Shown: positions 53,744 through 64,000 of the stretch, in pieces
Position numbering within the stretch: the stretch's first letter is position 1
Layout: every line of letters starts with the position of its first letter
Assembly (NCBI RefSeq): GCF_012489685.1
Contig: NC_080042.1
Coordinates: forward strand, 20,722,150 to 20,786,149
DNA: 64,000 nucleotides
Source: Lotus japonicus
Taxonomy: Eukaryota; Streptophyta; Magnoliopsida; Fabales; Fabaceae
Direction: 5' to 3'
The notes under the pieces: model-generated
Database searches by the model: none
Told to the model about the DNA's origin: nothing
What the model saw: only the letters and a program-made list of their open reading frames with translations
Translations under genes and position numbers: made by a program

Positions 53744-55163
53744 GTATTGAATTCTTTCTCTTGTAAATTTATGTATATTAAACTTAGCATTGAATGAATC
53801 GGTGGGGGTTATCGGTGGATCACTGGATTGAGCAGGATTTGGATAACAAGAACGAGGATTTTGGGTACTAGTGCTCTTCAAATCAGATTTTCTTCTCAAC
53901 TTTTTTAGAGTCTAAGATTCTGTTTGTTGATTATTTGTGATGCTATAACTCCAGTTGTTGCATTTCTGTTTGAGCAGCATGAATGCACCTGTCATGGTCG
54001 AGTTGGCAGGGGAAACTCACCCAATGAAACCTTTTGTTCCCATTACAATCTCATGCTTTTGTTCTTCTACATTACAACTTACCTCTTTCTCAATTTTACT
54101 GATTTGTTGGTGTCTGTTAGTAATGGTCCAGCTGGTTTGTAGCAACCAAAATATGTTTTTGTTGAGGTGTTAGTCATGAGTTGCAGGTGTTTAGGAGTTT
54201 AGTTAGTTTGAATTGATTTGAATTCTATTTAAGTGGTATAAAGGTTTAACTTTTGGTAGTAGTAGCAATAAAAAGATATTTGAATTCTAATATTTTTCCT
54301 CTGCCCACTACCTCTGCAATATCATTTGGAGATTTACATAGGGTAATTGATATGATAGCTAAAAAAAAGCAAGCCTAGTTCATATATGCTTTAAGCTTGT
54401 TTGATGAACTTATTGAAAAATCAAATTCAGAAGAGTTCATAGGTGGCCATATCTTATTTAGAAAGGATTTAGAAATTATATTGAGAAGCTATTTTAATAA
54501 GATTAACCGAACACTTGCTCAGGTGTGTAACTTATGATATAAGTTCTCTTTCAAACAGATCCTATAAGGTTTCTTTTTTTTAACTTAATACATGATGTGC
54601 TATGTGAAAGAGTTTGTCTTATGATATAAGCTCTCTTTCAAACAGATCCTATTTGCATGCGTAGAAATTGATGGAATATCAGGTGTTTGGCTTTGACTTG
54701 GTTTGGTAGTATACTTCTTTTTAATCCTATTCTATGATGTTGAATTCTGATTCTAATTGTCGATGTTGCTGCAATTTTTTGTTTTCAGAACAAACAGGGT
54801 GGGTTATGGATCAAACTCCCATGATTTCTGATTGGAAATTGGATATCGGTTATCTGGTCATATTTATCTTGATGCTTAATTGAATAAGGTTCTAGATAAG
54901 TAGATGATAACACTGGTTAATCTGATGAATATTATTGAACTGAAACTGAGGTTACAACCTGGAAATCAATTTGAGAATTGAACCAGGGAATTGGGGAATT
55001 ACAGGGAAATTGGGAAAAGGGGAAGAATAATGAAAACTAGGGTGAATCTGCTTGGACTTTCATCTGGTTCTGAGCTTTGGCCAGATTCACTTTTAACTCT
55101 TCCAGACATCTGATTAACTTCCTCCACCCTTGAAGTTGCAGTCTATAGTGATGAATTGTTGAA
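53744..55163. other. No clear gene
   Basis: T-rich, intron-like sequence. A 31-bp phrase (TATAAG(T/C)TCTCTTTCAAACA) occurs at about 54538-54568 and 54618-54648. An open piece at 53955-54173 lacks support. Confidence 0.3.
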
Positions 55164-55723
55164 TTGATGAATTGTTTTATCCAAATTTTACTAGTAAAGG
55201 ATAATTAAAACAATTATTTATTAGGGTTGATTTTTATTTGGCAATTCTATCCTACCGTGAGGTTAATTCAGTGTATGATTTGGTTACCCAAACAGAAGTA
55301 ATGAGATTAGTAGTGAATTAAAGGGAAATGCATGTAAAAGCAAGCTTAATTCTTTTTTTATTGCACCATTATTCCTTTTAATAGGCTACTAATAAACACT
55401 CTGTGGAGATTGACAATAATAATAATAATAATAATTTATTCTTGCTTCTTTTCATTCCTTTATGCCGTATACGTGTATGGCGAATCAAATGTATTCTCTG
55501 TGAAATGATTAACTGTGCATTAAATCAAAAAGTGAAGAAAACGTAACAATCTTTATTACAAACTTGATGAATTGTTTTATCCAAATTTTACTAGTAAAGG
55601 ATAATTAATACAATTATTTATTAGGGGTGATTTTTATGTGGCAATTCTATGTGCCCGTGAGGTTAATTCCATTCATGATGTGGTTACCCAAACAGAAGTA
55701 GTGAATTAAAGAGAAATGCATGT
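55164..55723. repeat. Direct repeat of about 165 bp in two copies
   Basis: Copies at 55164-55336 and 55564-55723 share 'gatgaattgttttatccaaa' and the tail 'ggttacccaaacagaagta'. They are separated by about 230 bp that includes an (AAT)n run at 55413-55435. The source is unknown. Confidence 0.75.
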
Positions 55724-55769
55724 ACCTGAACAAGCATTTTTTTTTTGGTCAATTACCTGAACAAGCATT
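55724..55769 (-). mobile_element. 16-nt retroposon tail with 15-bp target-site duplication
   Basis: A perfect duplication ACCTGAACAAGCATT (55724-55738 and 55755-55769) flanks only TTTTTTTTGGTCAATT. Read on the minus strand this is AATTGACC followed by A8, the end of a poly(A) retroposon truncated almost completely from its 5' side. Confidence 0.75.
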
Positions 55770-55982
55770 AACTACCAGCCTTGTGGACATCTGGGATTCT
55801 GGGCCATGGAAATGATGCAAGGGCATCTGGGCCAAGGCCCAAAAGGATTTCATTGGGGCCTAGTATTCAGCTTTATTTTACTGAGTTATCTACCTAAAGA
55901 AATATTAATATGCTGGTTATTAGTATTCCCTATTAGTAGCTTTGGGCCATTGGGCCTTAGAATGAAGAGTCCATAGACTCAT

Positions 55983-56022
55983 AGGAAAACAATTTTTGAC
56001 CAAAAAAAAAAGGAAAACAATT
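55983..56022 (+). mobile_element. 16-nt retroposon tail with 12-bp target-site duplication
   Basis: A perfect duplication AGGAAAACAATT (55983-55994 and 56011-56022) flanks TTTGACC plus A9. The same tail as at 55739-55754 but in the opposite orientation, 240 bp away. Confidence 0.75.
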
Positions 56023-57894
56023 AATGGAACTTATCAGAAAACTGGGCATTGCTCAAATTTGTCTTTCTTTCTTAATTTTTCCTTCTTGAACGTCTGCTAG
56101 GGTTTTGGTAGGGAAACAACGAATGGGTGGGACTTCACTTTGACTTGAACTCTGCGTCTTCCTCCTCCGTCGCATTAGGGTTTTGCAGAGTTCCAGTGGG
56201 TTCACTTTCATAGCTTTGACCAGTGAAACATGGCATTTCCATTGGATTCATTCTGCTAATTCCTAAATTTGAAAATCACTGATCATTTCTGTCTGATACA
56301 GTTCTGTTCCTCGCTTGATTTGCACTTGATTTACCCTCTCAATGGATTGTGATGAAGACCCTCCTCAAAACCCAGCTAAAAGGTCAAATTCTTCCATTCT
56401 GTTTTTAATTACATTTTTTTGTTCATTTTGATCACCATGCATGATCAATTGAGTGAAATCTAGCTCTCAACTATACAATGGGGTTTGTACCCAATTTATA
56501 TTCATGAGCATTTGTGTGGGGGTGATGAGTATCCTCTACTATAATTGTCAAAACATGCTTTAGTGTTTGGTCTCATCTCTGCATGTTGTGAATTTCATCT
56601 AAAAAAATTCAATGAATGGTAGAATCTGTTGTGGAAACTTCAAATGCATTAAACTCATCTGTTGTGTATAATTGTTTATTTGTATAAGCTTGTTTAGAGA
56701 ATTGCTGATTTCTTCATTCCTACAGGCACAAATGCTCAGCATGCTATAAGCAGTATAAGAAGAAAGAATCTCTGATCGAGCACATGAAGGCCTCATATCA
56801 CTCTGTCCATCAGCCCAGATGTGGTGTCTGTCAAAAGTATTGCAAATCTTTCGAATCCCTAAGGGAACATCTTTTCGGTTAGTTATAAGTGCTTATTCAA
56901 TCAACATTATTGCCTGCATGTTACGACTTTCGATTCACTATATAACTTTTTTGTGCCCTTATGGTTTCCTGTGTTATAGGTCCTTTGCCAAAAGGTGTTT
57001 GTTCCAAGATTTTCTCTAAATAGGGTTGTCTGCTTTGCTTGACACTATTTGACAGCCCCAGGTCTCTCGGTTAGCATAGAGTGACATGTCGCCTATCATC
57101 TCCTGGTCCTGTACCCCTAGTAAGTCGGTTATGGACAACATAAGGCATTTAAATGAAACAAATTTCCTTTTGTGCCATTCGCTTGGACCAGGCAAAGAAA
57201 TCTGCTTACAATTAATGTTTCTTGTATTCTGTTTTGTGTTAATGTAAGGAAGTTTACATTGTGTGCCGTCCTGTTACAAGGAGTATACACAATGCCCTAT
57301 ATAGGCTCCCAAATTGATCTTCGTGATTCGTCTGATGAAAATCACCCTGGAGCTATTGCAATAGACTGTGAAAGGGTTGGTGGTGGAAGTGATGGATCGC
57401 TAGAACTTTGTGAAGAGTATGCTTGGTCGATGAAGATGAGAATTTACTTTACCATGCATATGTACAGCCTCCAATCCCTGTTACAAACTATAGGTACTTC
57501 AACCTTGTGTGATTGTTTTCCTTTACTGTGAAATAGAAAGGTGGATAAGGATATAAATATGCTGGGGTTGACTTTACTTGACATTTTTCAGACATGATAT
57601 AACTGGGATAACAGAAGATGATCTTAGAGATGCGAGGCCCCTTAAAGAAGTTCAAGAGAAGATATTGCAAATTTTATACAATGGAGAATTCATGAGCAAA
57701 GTTAGATTGGACGGAGGGAAGGCCAGGTTTCTTGTTGGGCATGCATTAGCACATGATTTAGATTGCTTGAAAATTAACTATCCAGATCACATGCTGAGGT
57801 GGGTGTTTCTTCACTAACTTACTCAGTTATGCTCAATCATTCCAAAATTGTTCTTGATAACCATGTCATTCACTTATTTTATTTCTTTTCCCCA

Positions 57895-58015
57895 GTGTTG
57901 TTAAATAGCGGATATAGCGGTGCTATAGCATAGGCATAGCGCTCTAAGGACTCACCACTAACCGCTATTTGCCGCCATTTTCTGCTCTGAGGGCTTGAAA
58001 TAGCGGATATATGTA
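57895..58015. repeat. ATAGCGG-type dispersed repeat in an exonuclease intron
   Basis: A short segment rich in 'aaatagcggatat' and 'gctatagca' words, starting GTTGTTAAATAGCGG and ending with an AAATAGCGGATAT copy. It resembles small non-autonomous repeats common in plant introns. Ends are uncertain. Confidence 0.45.
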
Positions 58016-58205
58016 TTTATTGGAATTAACATCTTTGCTTATATTTTGTGTTGCAGAGACACTTCAATGTACCGTCCATTGATGAAAACAAACTTTGCTA
58101 GCCATTCACTCAAGTATCTTACCAGAACATATCTAGGGCAAGTCAATTTTCTCATGACGCTTTCAGTCTTGTGTTGGTTCTTCGAATTTTGAGTTTTCCT
58201 TTATA

Positions 58206-58482
58206 CTCCCTCCGTCCCTAATTATAAGCTAAAGTTGTAAAAATCACACTTATTAAGAAAGCCTTAATTGATGCATTGGTTTTCAAAAAAAATGTACAAC
58301 TTTCTATGTTTACCCCTATTTATGATAACACTTTTTCATCATTGTACTACTAATGGTGGTGCTCCACTACCAATAAATGCAAGGGTGAATATGGAAAGAA
58401 ATATTAACTTTTGCAAGGTTAGCTTATATTTAGTGACACAAAAAAAGTCTCAATGTTAGCTTATAATTAGGGACGGAGGGAG
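58206..58482. mobile_element. Stowaway-type MITE
   Basis: 277 bp, terminal inverted repeats CTCCCTCCGTCCC / GGGACGGAGGGAG extending to AATTATAAGCTAA, flanked by TA (58204-58205 and 58483-58484). These are the hallmarks of Tc1/mariner Stowaway elements. Located in the last intron of the exonuclease pseudogene. Confidence 0.95.
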
Positions 58483-58873
58483 TATTTCACTTTATCTATC
58501 TTTTCCACTTATATGTATATTGACCTTCTGTTTGATTGAAGTTCATAAATTGACATAATGAGCTGCTATAGTAATCTGATCCTATATTGTTTTTAACTGA
58601 CAACTTTGGCTTTACAGTTATGATATCCAATGCGGCACTTATGACCCATATGAAGATAGTATTTCTGCAATGAGGCTGTATAAGAGAATGCGAGGTCAAA
58701 ATCATCAGGGGAAAAACTGCGGAACATTGACTCCAAATAACAACTTTGTCGGCAAGTTTGATGGTTGGATATCTAAGGAACTTGACAACCTCACACCAGA
58801 TGAACTCTTTGACATGTCAAAATCAGACTACAAGTGTTGGTGTTTGGATTTGAAACCAAGATTGGCAGCCTGA

Positions 58874-59390
58874 TCTATTGATCATTGCTTCTGTTCATAG
58901 CATCATGTTGTAGTTCATATTTCTTTAGAAACTATGGAAATTGGAAGGGGGAAATTGTTTCGCAATGATCCTTTCTGTGTTTTTATCTTTCTATGCGTTA
59001 GTGTTATCCTCTAGGACAGAGAAAAGAAATTGTGTGTTCAATTGGAACATGAAAGGAGTTTGGAACATGAACATATGAGGTTTGATTCACTCAACCCCAG
59101 TTTTTCTTCAATCACATCTCCAATCACATTTTCGTCTTGTTTTTCGGTTTTAGCACAATTGTAGGTAAAATATCATGTTGTTAGTAACTTGAAACTCTTG
59201 GTTCAAAGTTGTGGTGTTATTAATGTTACGTTTAATTTGGCTTTGGAATCCAATCAAAGCAAATGCAATCACCTTTTAAACAGAATAAACCATACTTACA
59301 TTTTTGGTTTAAATAACTAACAACATTGTGTTTGCGTAAGGTGTTTATGTATACAACTAGACACGCCCTAAACACTAGTGTTCATTGAGA
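58874..59390. other. Intergenic DNA
   Basis: 3' flank of the exonuclease copy, then AT-rich sequence. Nothing further seen. Confidence 0.4.
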
Positions 59391-60686
59391 TGCAATAAAG
59401 TAACACAAGAAAGGGGGGTTTGAATTGTGTTCTTGAAAATTACTTTTTAAAACTTTGTTTTATGAAAAGAATATTAGTTCTTAGGCAAAACATTTAAGAG
59501 TGACTTTTCACAAACTGTTTAGTGCAGCGGAAGTAAAACAGTAAACAGAACAGAACGATCAGCACACAGAGATTTATACTGGTTCACCCTAAACGATTGG
59601 GCTACGTCCAGTACTTGGCCACCATCAAGATTTTCACTAGCAAGTATCAAGGACTTCTCCAATACAAGTATTAGCCAGGACTTCTCCAAGTATTATCACG
59701 GACTTCTCCAAGTATTATGCAGGACTCCTCCTATAAGTATTGTACAGGACTTCTCCTAAATCTTACAAAGATTTATTACACTCTACAAGGTTTCTCTTCT
59801 TTCAAGAGTGAGGGTAGAGACTTTATGGCACTGGAACTCTATGTTTTTGGATTCAGATTTGACTATTGAGATCACTTCAGAGTTACTACAAAAGTGAGAA
59901 GATATGACTCTTTTAAGGTACGAGGTTCCTCTCTTTCACTTGGCAGAACTTATGGCTTGTGTTTGACACTTGGGAATTTCTGCTTTAGCTTTGAATGCTG
60001 TTGAGAAGTTTGAAATGAATGCTTGAATGCTTGGATTCTCAGAGTTAATTCTTTTATCTTCAGATCTTCAAGAGTGGCTTAAATACTCGCTTGCTAGTGT
60101 TGTAGCCATTGTGAGATTATTTCCAACCGTTGAGATAGCCGTTGTAAGGTGAGATTGGACCGTTGATTCAAAGGCTTGGTTGGTGGCTTCATTAAATGTT
60201 ACTTCTGAAGCAAGTCTATCCTTTAGCTCAAAAGGTGATGTTTGTCAGCTAGTAGGTGGTGATAGACTTTTCAGATAAGAGACAATTTGGCAATTTGATG
60301 TTGACGGCTTGTCCTTTTTCCTCGTTGGTCAGCGTGCCTTTTGCTAAAGCAAGCTTGTCTTCATCTGATTCAACTTGAACGAGATTCGAACTATTGTCAT
60401 TAGATATGAATGTGGGACAATTGCTTGAAATCAAATTGATTCTTTGGCGCTCAAAATATTGCTTGGCAAATCTGACTAGTGATGTGTCATTAAACGGTCA
60501 GATGGTACGATAGTCACAAAATCCTTCTTGGTAAGTGATAGAACGTTGTAGCCTATTTCATATGGCAATGTTCTCCTGAAATAAAAGATATTGTTAGTGA
60601 ATGAATTTTAAATGAGCCTTCTATTTATAAAATTGTTATGATCAAAATAAGATTTTAAAAACGTTATGATGCGTTTGAACTTAACA
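59391..60686 (-). repeat. 3' LTR of a second copia element
   Basis: On the minus strand it starts TGTTAAGTTC (60686) directly after a polypurine tract and ends near 59391 in a '...CCCCCCTTTCTTGTG..GCA' sequence typical of copia LTR ends. About 1.3 kb. The left boundary is approximate. It contains a run of diverged 'aggacttctcc' units (about 59648-59760). Confidence 0.65.
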
Positions 60687-61056
60687 ATCTCCCCCTTTTT
60701 GATAATGACAATTTTTATAGAAAGAGATAATTGAGATGATAAACTCCCCCTGAGTTTAATAAGATTTTAAAAAATTTTGAGCTTGAGAGTTTGAAGGAGA
60801 ATTAAAATTCTAAGTGTACTCCCCCTAAGATTGATAATGCTTTACGTTTGATAGCACTTAGCACCTAATTAAAATCCTTCATCCTAACTCTTTCTCTCTT
60901 CTCCCCCTTTGGCATTATTAAAAAGAAACATGCATTGAGAAATGATCTAGCATTCATAAGAGAATTAGAGTACGATAGATAGAAGTTGCAAGAAATTAAA
61001 GTGCAAATTGTTCAGAAATTTAAACAACATAGGACGATAAGGAGAGAAATTGGCCA
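60687..61056 (-). promoter_or_regulatory. Polypurine tract and 3' non-coding region
   Basis: On the minus strand AAAAAGGGGGAGAT (60687-60700) abuts the LTR, the same tract as in the SIRE-like element at 35869-35882. Several other GGGGGAG words follow. No coding potential. Confidence 0.7.
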
Positions 61057-62874
61057 TTAGCCAAAACGATTCAGGAGCAGGTCAATCTTGGAAGCCAAAT
61101 CATAGAAGATGTTGTTCATCTGATTCTTGTGATCTTCAAAGTCGCTCCGGCGAACAAATTGAGCCTCCAGAGGTTGCTCCAAGTTCCCCTGTTCATGCCC
61201 TTGATCATTGTCGGCATCAGAGAGAGTGAGATCTTCTTCAGCACTTGCATTGTTCAGCGGAGCTGAACATTCACCTTCATCATGAAGCTTGCCTTTCCCT
61301 TTGATAATGTGAAGTTTTTCTGGACGCAGGAGAATTTCTGGAATGTTCCTTGGCAGCAGGACATAGACCCAGTTTCCCAAGGCAATGATTAAAGCAGTGA
61401 CTCTGTTCAGGAGAGAGTAGGACATTGTACCAACATATCCTTCAGTGGCACAAATTTGCCATTCATCCCAGTCCGGTACCTTGCTGGCCTCCAAGTGAAA
61501 CTTGTAACCATCTTCTGAAGGTTTCTTCCATGAAAAGGACACAGAACGGTTTGGTGATTTTTCAATCTTCTTGATCAATTTTTCTTGAAAAACCTTGGAG
61601 GAAGCCTTGGACGTTCCTACAGTGCGTCTGCGTTTAATGGCAGAGGAAACTAGCGTCTGAAGACGCCTCTTTCTCACTTGAGAAAGGGTGCAGAGAGTAC
61701 CTGGCTTGGAGGTATGATTTGTGGGGCTTTCAAGTGTGGAACCTTGTTGAGGCTTTTGAAAGGGTAGGTCAATTTGTGTTGTCAAGGTTAGTGGAAAGAA
61801 ATTGAACAGTTGGGATCTTGGTTCGTTTTGTTGAACAATGTGTTCCTCATCAGAGGAATCCATAGCTTTGACAGGAGAAAATTTTGGTGAACTGTGATCA
61901 GTGGGATTCACAGTGAGGTCTTTTTGGTTTGGAGTAGGGGAGAGTTGTTTTGGTGAGTGGTGTGGTGGAGGTGTGGTCTTGTGAGGATCATAAGAATCAT
62001 CAAACAATGAATTAACAAACTCTTGATTTGAGATTTCAGCGTTTACCTCATTGGGTGGAAAGTTGATGTCCATGGTCTTGGCAATGGTGGAGTGAATTAG
62101 AAAATCTTCTTCATTCTCGGGTTCATCAGGTTCATTTGCAAGTGTCTTCCGTTTGTTGTATTTGGGTTTCTGAGCAGGTACAGTGAGTTCATCATTGAAC
62201 TGCTTCCTCAAACGCTTAAGCTTCTTCTTCTTGGGTTCTGCGATTTTGCTGGCAGGTGACCCTTGTCCAGATCTTGTTCTGGAAGCAACTGGATTTGAGT
62301 CAGACTGTACAGGAACTCCGCCCTTAGTGATCTTGATTGAACGTTCCTTGGTGCGTACATTTGACACTTCCCTGGACTGTTCTGGCTCATCCTCAGGGAA
62401 CGGTGCAATACGCAAGGCAGGATTCACAGTTTGCTTGCTTGAAAGCGTTCTTGCTTGTGCATCCAGATCCTTCAAGGTCTTCACCTTCTGTTTGACACCT
62501 TTGTTTGCTTGTTCTCTTTCTCTTTCAGCTCTTCTCTTCTTGGTAAGAAATTCAACTGGAACTTCTGAATCATCATATTGAAGATTCATTTTGCCAACAT
62601 CTCCTAGCTTGATAGGAGTGGGCCAAATGATATCATCCTCTATCATTTCCTCTTTGTTATCCAGAAAGGCTTGTGTGATTCCTTTCTTCTAAAAAATGAC
62701 AGCCAACAGTGATCCAAAAGGAAGAAATCCTTTTCTCATGTCCAGAAAGTTGATTAAATAACTCCAGATTAGGTGAGCAGGATTTACCTTCACCTTTTTC
62801 ATGATTTTGTAGATTGCATATCTTGCATGAGCATTGCCGTGCCCTCTTGCACCATCTTTTGGTAGGACATTCAT
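61057..62874 (-). pseudogene. Env-like third ORF of a second SIRE-type element, truncated
   Basis: On the minus strand from 62874 to a stop at 61057, interrupted by one TAG (62689-62691). The start (NPAHLIWSYLINFLDMRKGF) corresponds to the end of the globular domain of such ORFs. It continues with Lys-rich clusters (KKKKLKRLRKQ), a Pro/Ser-rich middle (TTPPPHHSPKQLSPTPNQ) and a short C-terminal helix (IFYDLASKIDLLLNRFG). The layout parallels the third ORF at 31623-34499, but primary sequence is clearly different, so this is another family. No pol lies upstream, hence only the 3' end of the element is present. Confidence 0.72.
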
Positions 62875-62880
62875 CGTTTG

Positions 62881-63271
62881 TTAAAAGTCAAAAAGTACTT
62901 GAAAGCCTATCATCTATTGAAGCTTTATAGACTCAACAATAGTCTCTTGAGACGAATATGAAAACATTATTTACAAGACTATTCAAAAGGAACTAGGCAT
63001 CCACCAGTCATTTGAAGCTCTTGTCCGCTAGACTGCTCAAAGATTTAGATATGGATAAAGGTGCAAAAGTTTCCTGCCAGAAATGTTTAATTAACTTTCT
63101 TATGAAGACCAATAAACTTGTGTTAAGGAATGGTAAACATTAAGGCAAAAGGTTAAGAAGCTACACAATAACAAACTAGCTCCATTGCCCAAGAGTCAAC
63201 AATACTTGAACCAAAATGGCAAAAAAATTGGCTGATAAAATGAAACACTGGTACCACATCCAAGACCGTTA
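62881..63271. other. Unassigned DNA right of the truncated element
   Basis: AT-rich, no pol or LTR match seen, which places the 5' break of the copia fragment near 62880. Confidence 0.35.
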
Positions 63272-63877
63272 TTACCTGCCATGAAAAAACACATCTTTTT
63301 TCTTTAAAGTAAAAAAAATAGCACAAAGAAATAATAAAAGTATAAAATAACACAAGGGTGCAATACCCAATTTCAAACATTCAGGGCGACGTCCCCGAAT
63401 GGTAGCTCAAGTGATAGGAAACATATGAGTTGAGTGGGAAATGTTAGGGATCAATCTTTAGAGGGTCCAATTTATCTTTCCAATATAAAAAAAAAATTCA
63501 GGGTGCAAGACCGATATCGAAGTCTATAGTTAATCATTTCTTAACTACAAACACTAGAATCTGGCACTAAATGTTATTACCCGCCATGAAAAAACATATT
63601 TATTTTCTTTAGTAAAAAAATATATAGCACAAAGAAAGAATAAAAGTATAAAATAGCACAAGGGTGCAATCTCCAATTTCAAATAGTTAGGGTGACGTCC
63701 CCGAATGATAGCTCAAGTTTAAGAGCTAGGGAACATATGGGTTGAGTGGGGAGGTCCAGGGATCAATATTCGGAGGATGCAATTTATCTTTCCGATGTAA
63801 AAAGAAAAAATTAAGGGTGCAAGATCGAAGTCTATAGTTAATGCTTCCTACAAACACTAGAATCAGGCCCTAAATAT
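63272..63877 (+). repeat. Tandem duplication of about 300 bp containing a SINE-like unit
   Basis: Two units, about 63272-63570 and 63576-63877, share 'ccatgaaaaaaca', 'gcacaaagaaa', 'cacaagggtgcaat', 'gacgtccccgaatg(g/a)tagctcaag' and 'gaagtctatagttaat'. Each contains a tRNA-like A box (TAGCTCAAGT) and a weak B-box-like 'agggatcaat' about 50 bp later, followed by an A-rich tail (63486-63498 and 63800-63810). Confidence 0.7.
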
Positions 63878-64000
63878 TTGTTTAAGAGTAACTTCAGTGC
63901 ATTACGCAGTTAACCAACTAAGTTTTAAGGACGTAGAAAAATTAATTTTTTATTCTTCTACATCTCTGAGACACTGAAAGACAAAAATTATGACCTGCAA

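Larger units (their letters stand above)
56342..58873 (+). pseudogene. REX4-like C2H2 plus DEDDh exonuclease pseudogene
   Basis: Exons: 56342-56382, 56726-56877, 56980-about 57120, 57281-57493, 57592-57798, 58057-58137 and 58618-58873. Exon 2 has two C2H2-type fingers (CSACYKQYKKKESLIEHMK; CGVCQKYCKSFESLREH). The DEDDh fold follows: AIAIDCERVGGG (Asp and Glu present, usual Met is Arg), LVGHALAHDLDCL, and HSLKYLTRTYLG. Relatives act as 3'-5' exonucleases in RNA processing. Defects: TAG stops in exon 3 (57021-57023 and 57072-57074), a one-base loss after LELC in exon 4, and the DEDDh His replaced by Tyr (TYDPYED). The intron after exon 6 starts with GC (GGGCAAGT), a GC-AG intron, and contains a Stowaway MITE. 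All later exons are otherwise intact. Confidence 0.85.

Noticed and set aside
57488..57670. Minus-strand frame across an exonuclease intron
   Set aside because: It lies over the intron and exon of the plus-strand exonuclease copy and has no independent support.
1..64000. CRISPR arrays, bacterial operons, riboswitches
   Set aside because: Introns, LTR elements, LINEs and MITEs show plant nuclear DNA; no regularly spaced short repeats with unique spacers were seen.

Overview
The window is plant nuclear DNA, most likely from a legume (Fabaceae). It is AT-rich, genes are split by GT-AG introns, and most of it is transposons: a SIRE-type Ty1/copia element, a Tat-like Ty3/gypsy element, LINEs with RRM-bearing ORF1, a CACTA element, a MULE, a Stowaway MITE and SINEs. 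The species cannot be named from sequence alone. The only host gene that reads through from start to stop is an ALCATRAZ/SPATULA-like bHLH gene at 729-2133, and it has lost a key DNA-contact residue. The other recognisable host genes are broken copies: ABCI1/CCMA-like (3163-3725), Tubby-like F-box (15845-16417, minus), glucose-6-phosphate isomerase (15323-15415, minus), type-A response regulator (39364-39645) and a REX4-like DEDDh exonuclease (56342-58873).

Layout. 1-4.36 kb: bHLH gene and ABC-transporter pseudogene. 4364-14003: complete gypsy element on the minus strand (377-bp LTRs, TSD GTACG). Its gag-pol is broken by five stops and one frameshifting deletion, yet it carries an intact, spliced gene on the opposite strand (5490-7634). 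14.0-18.7 kb: cluster of minus-strand gene fragments. 19.2-20.2 kb: two old tandem arrays. 20.7-23.5 kb: SINE, inverted repeat and a 1.67-kb MULE with about 310-bp TIRs (TSD TTTGAATTG). 25287-36810: complete SIRE-like copia element (928-bp LTRs, TSD AATGT) with gag, broken pol, an intact 958-codon third ORF and a small antisense ORF with its own TATA box. 39-42.4 kb: response-regulator remnant and a 5'-truncated LINE. 42704-52810: a LINE on the minus strand with a 15-bp TSD, whose ORF1 is interrupted by a 4.0-kb CACTA (TSD GAA, carrying an alpha-tubulin fragment) and by a 2.36-kb solo LTR (TSD CCGCC). 53.7-59 kb: possible first exon, direct repeats, two 16-nt retroposon tails and the exonuclease pseudogene holding a Stowaway MITE. 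59.4-62.9 kb: 3' end of a second copia element with an env-like ORF. 63.2-63.9 kb: tandem-duplicated SINE-like segment.

How it fits together. The order of insertion can be read from nesting: the LINE came before the CACTA and the solo LTR. The two full LTR elements are younger by LTR divergence (7 differences in 377 bp and 7 in 928 bp, counted by eye). The most unusual theme is that both full-length LTR elements, from different superfamilies, carry an antisense ORF between pol/env and the 3' LTR, each preceded by its own TATA box. In the gypsy element this antisense gene is the only coding unit left intact.
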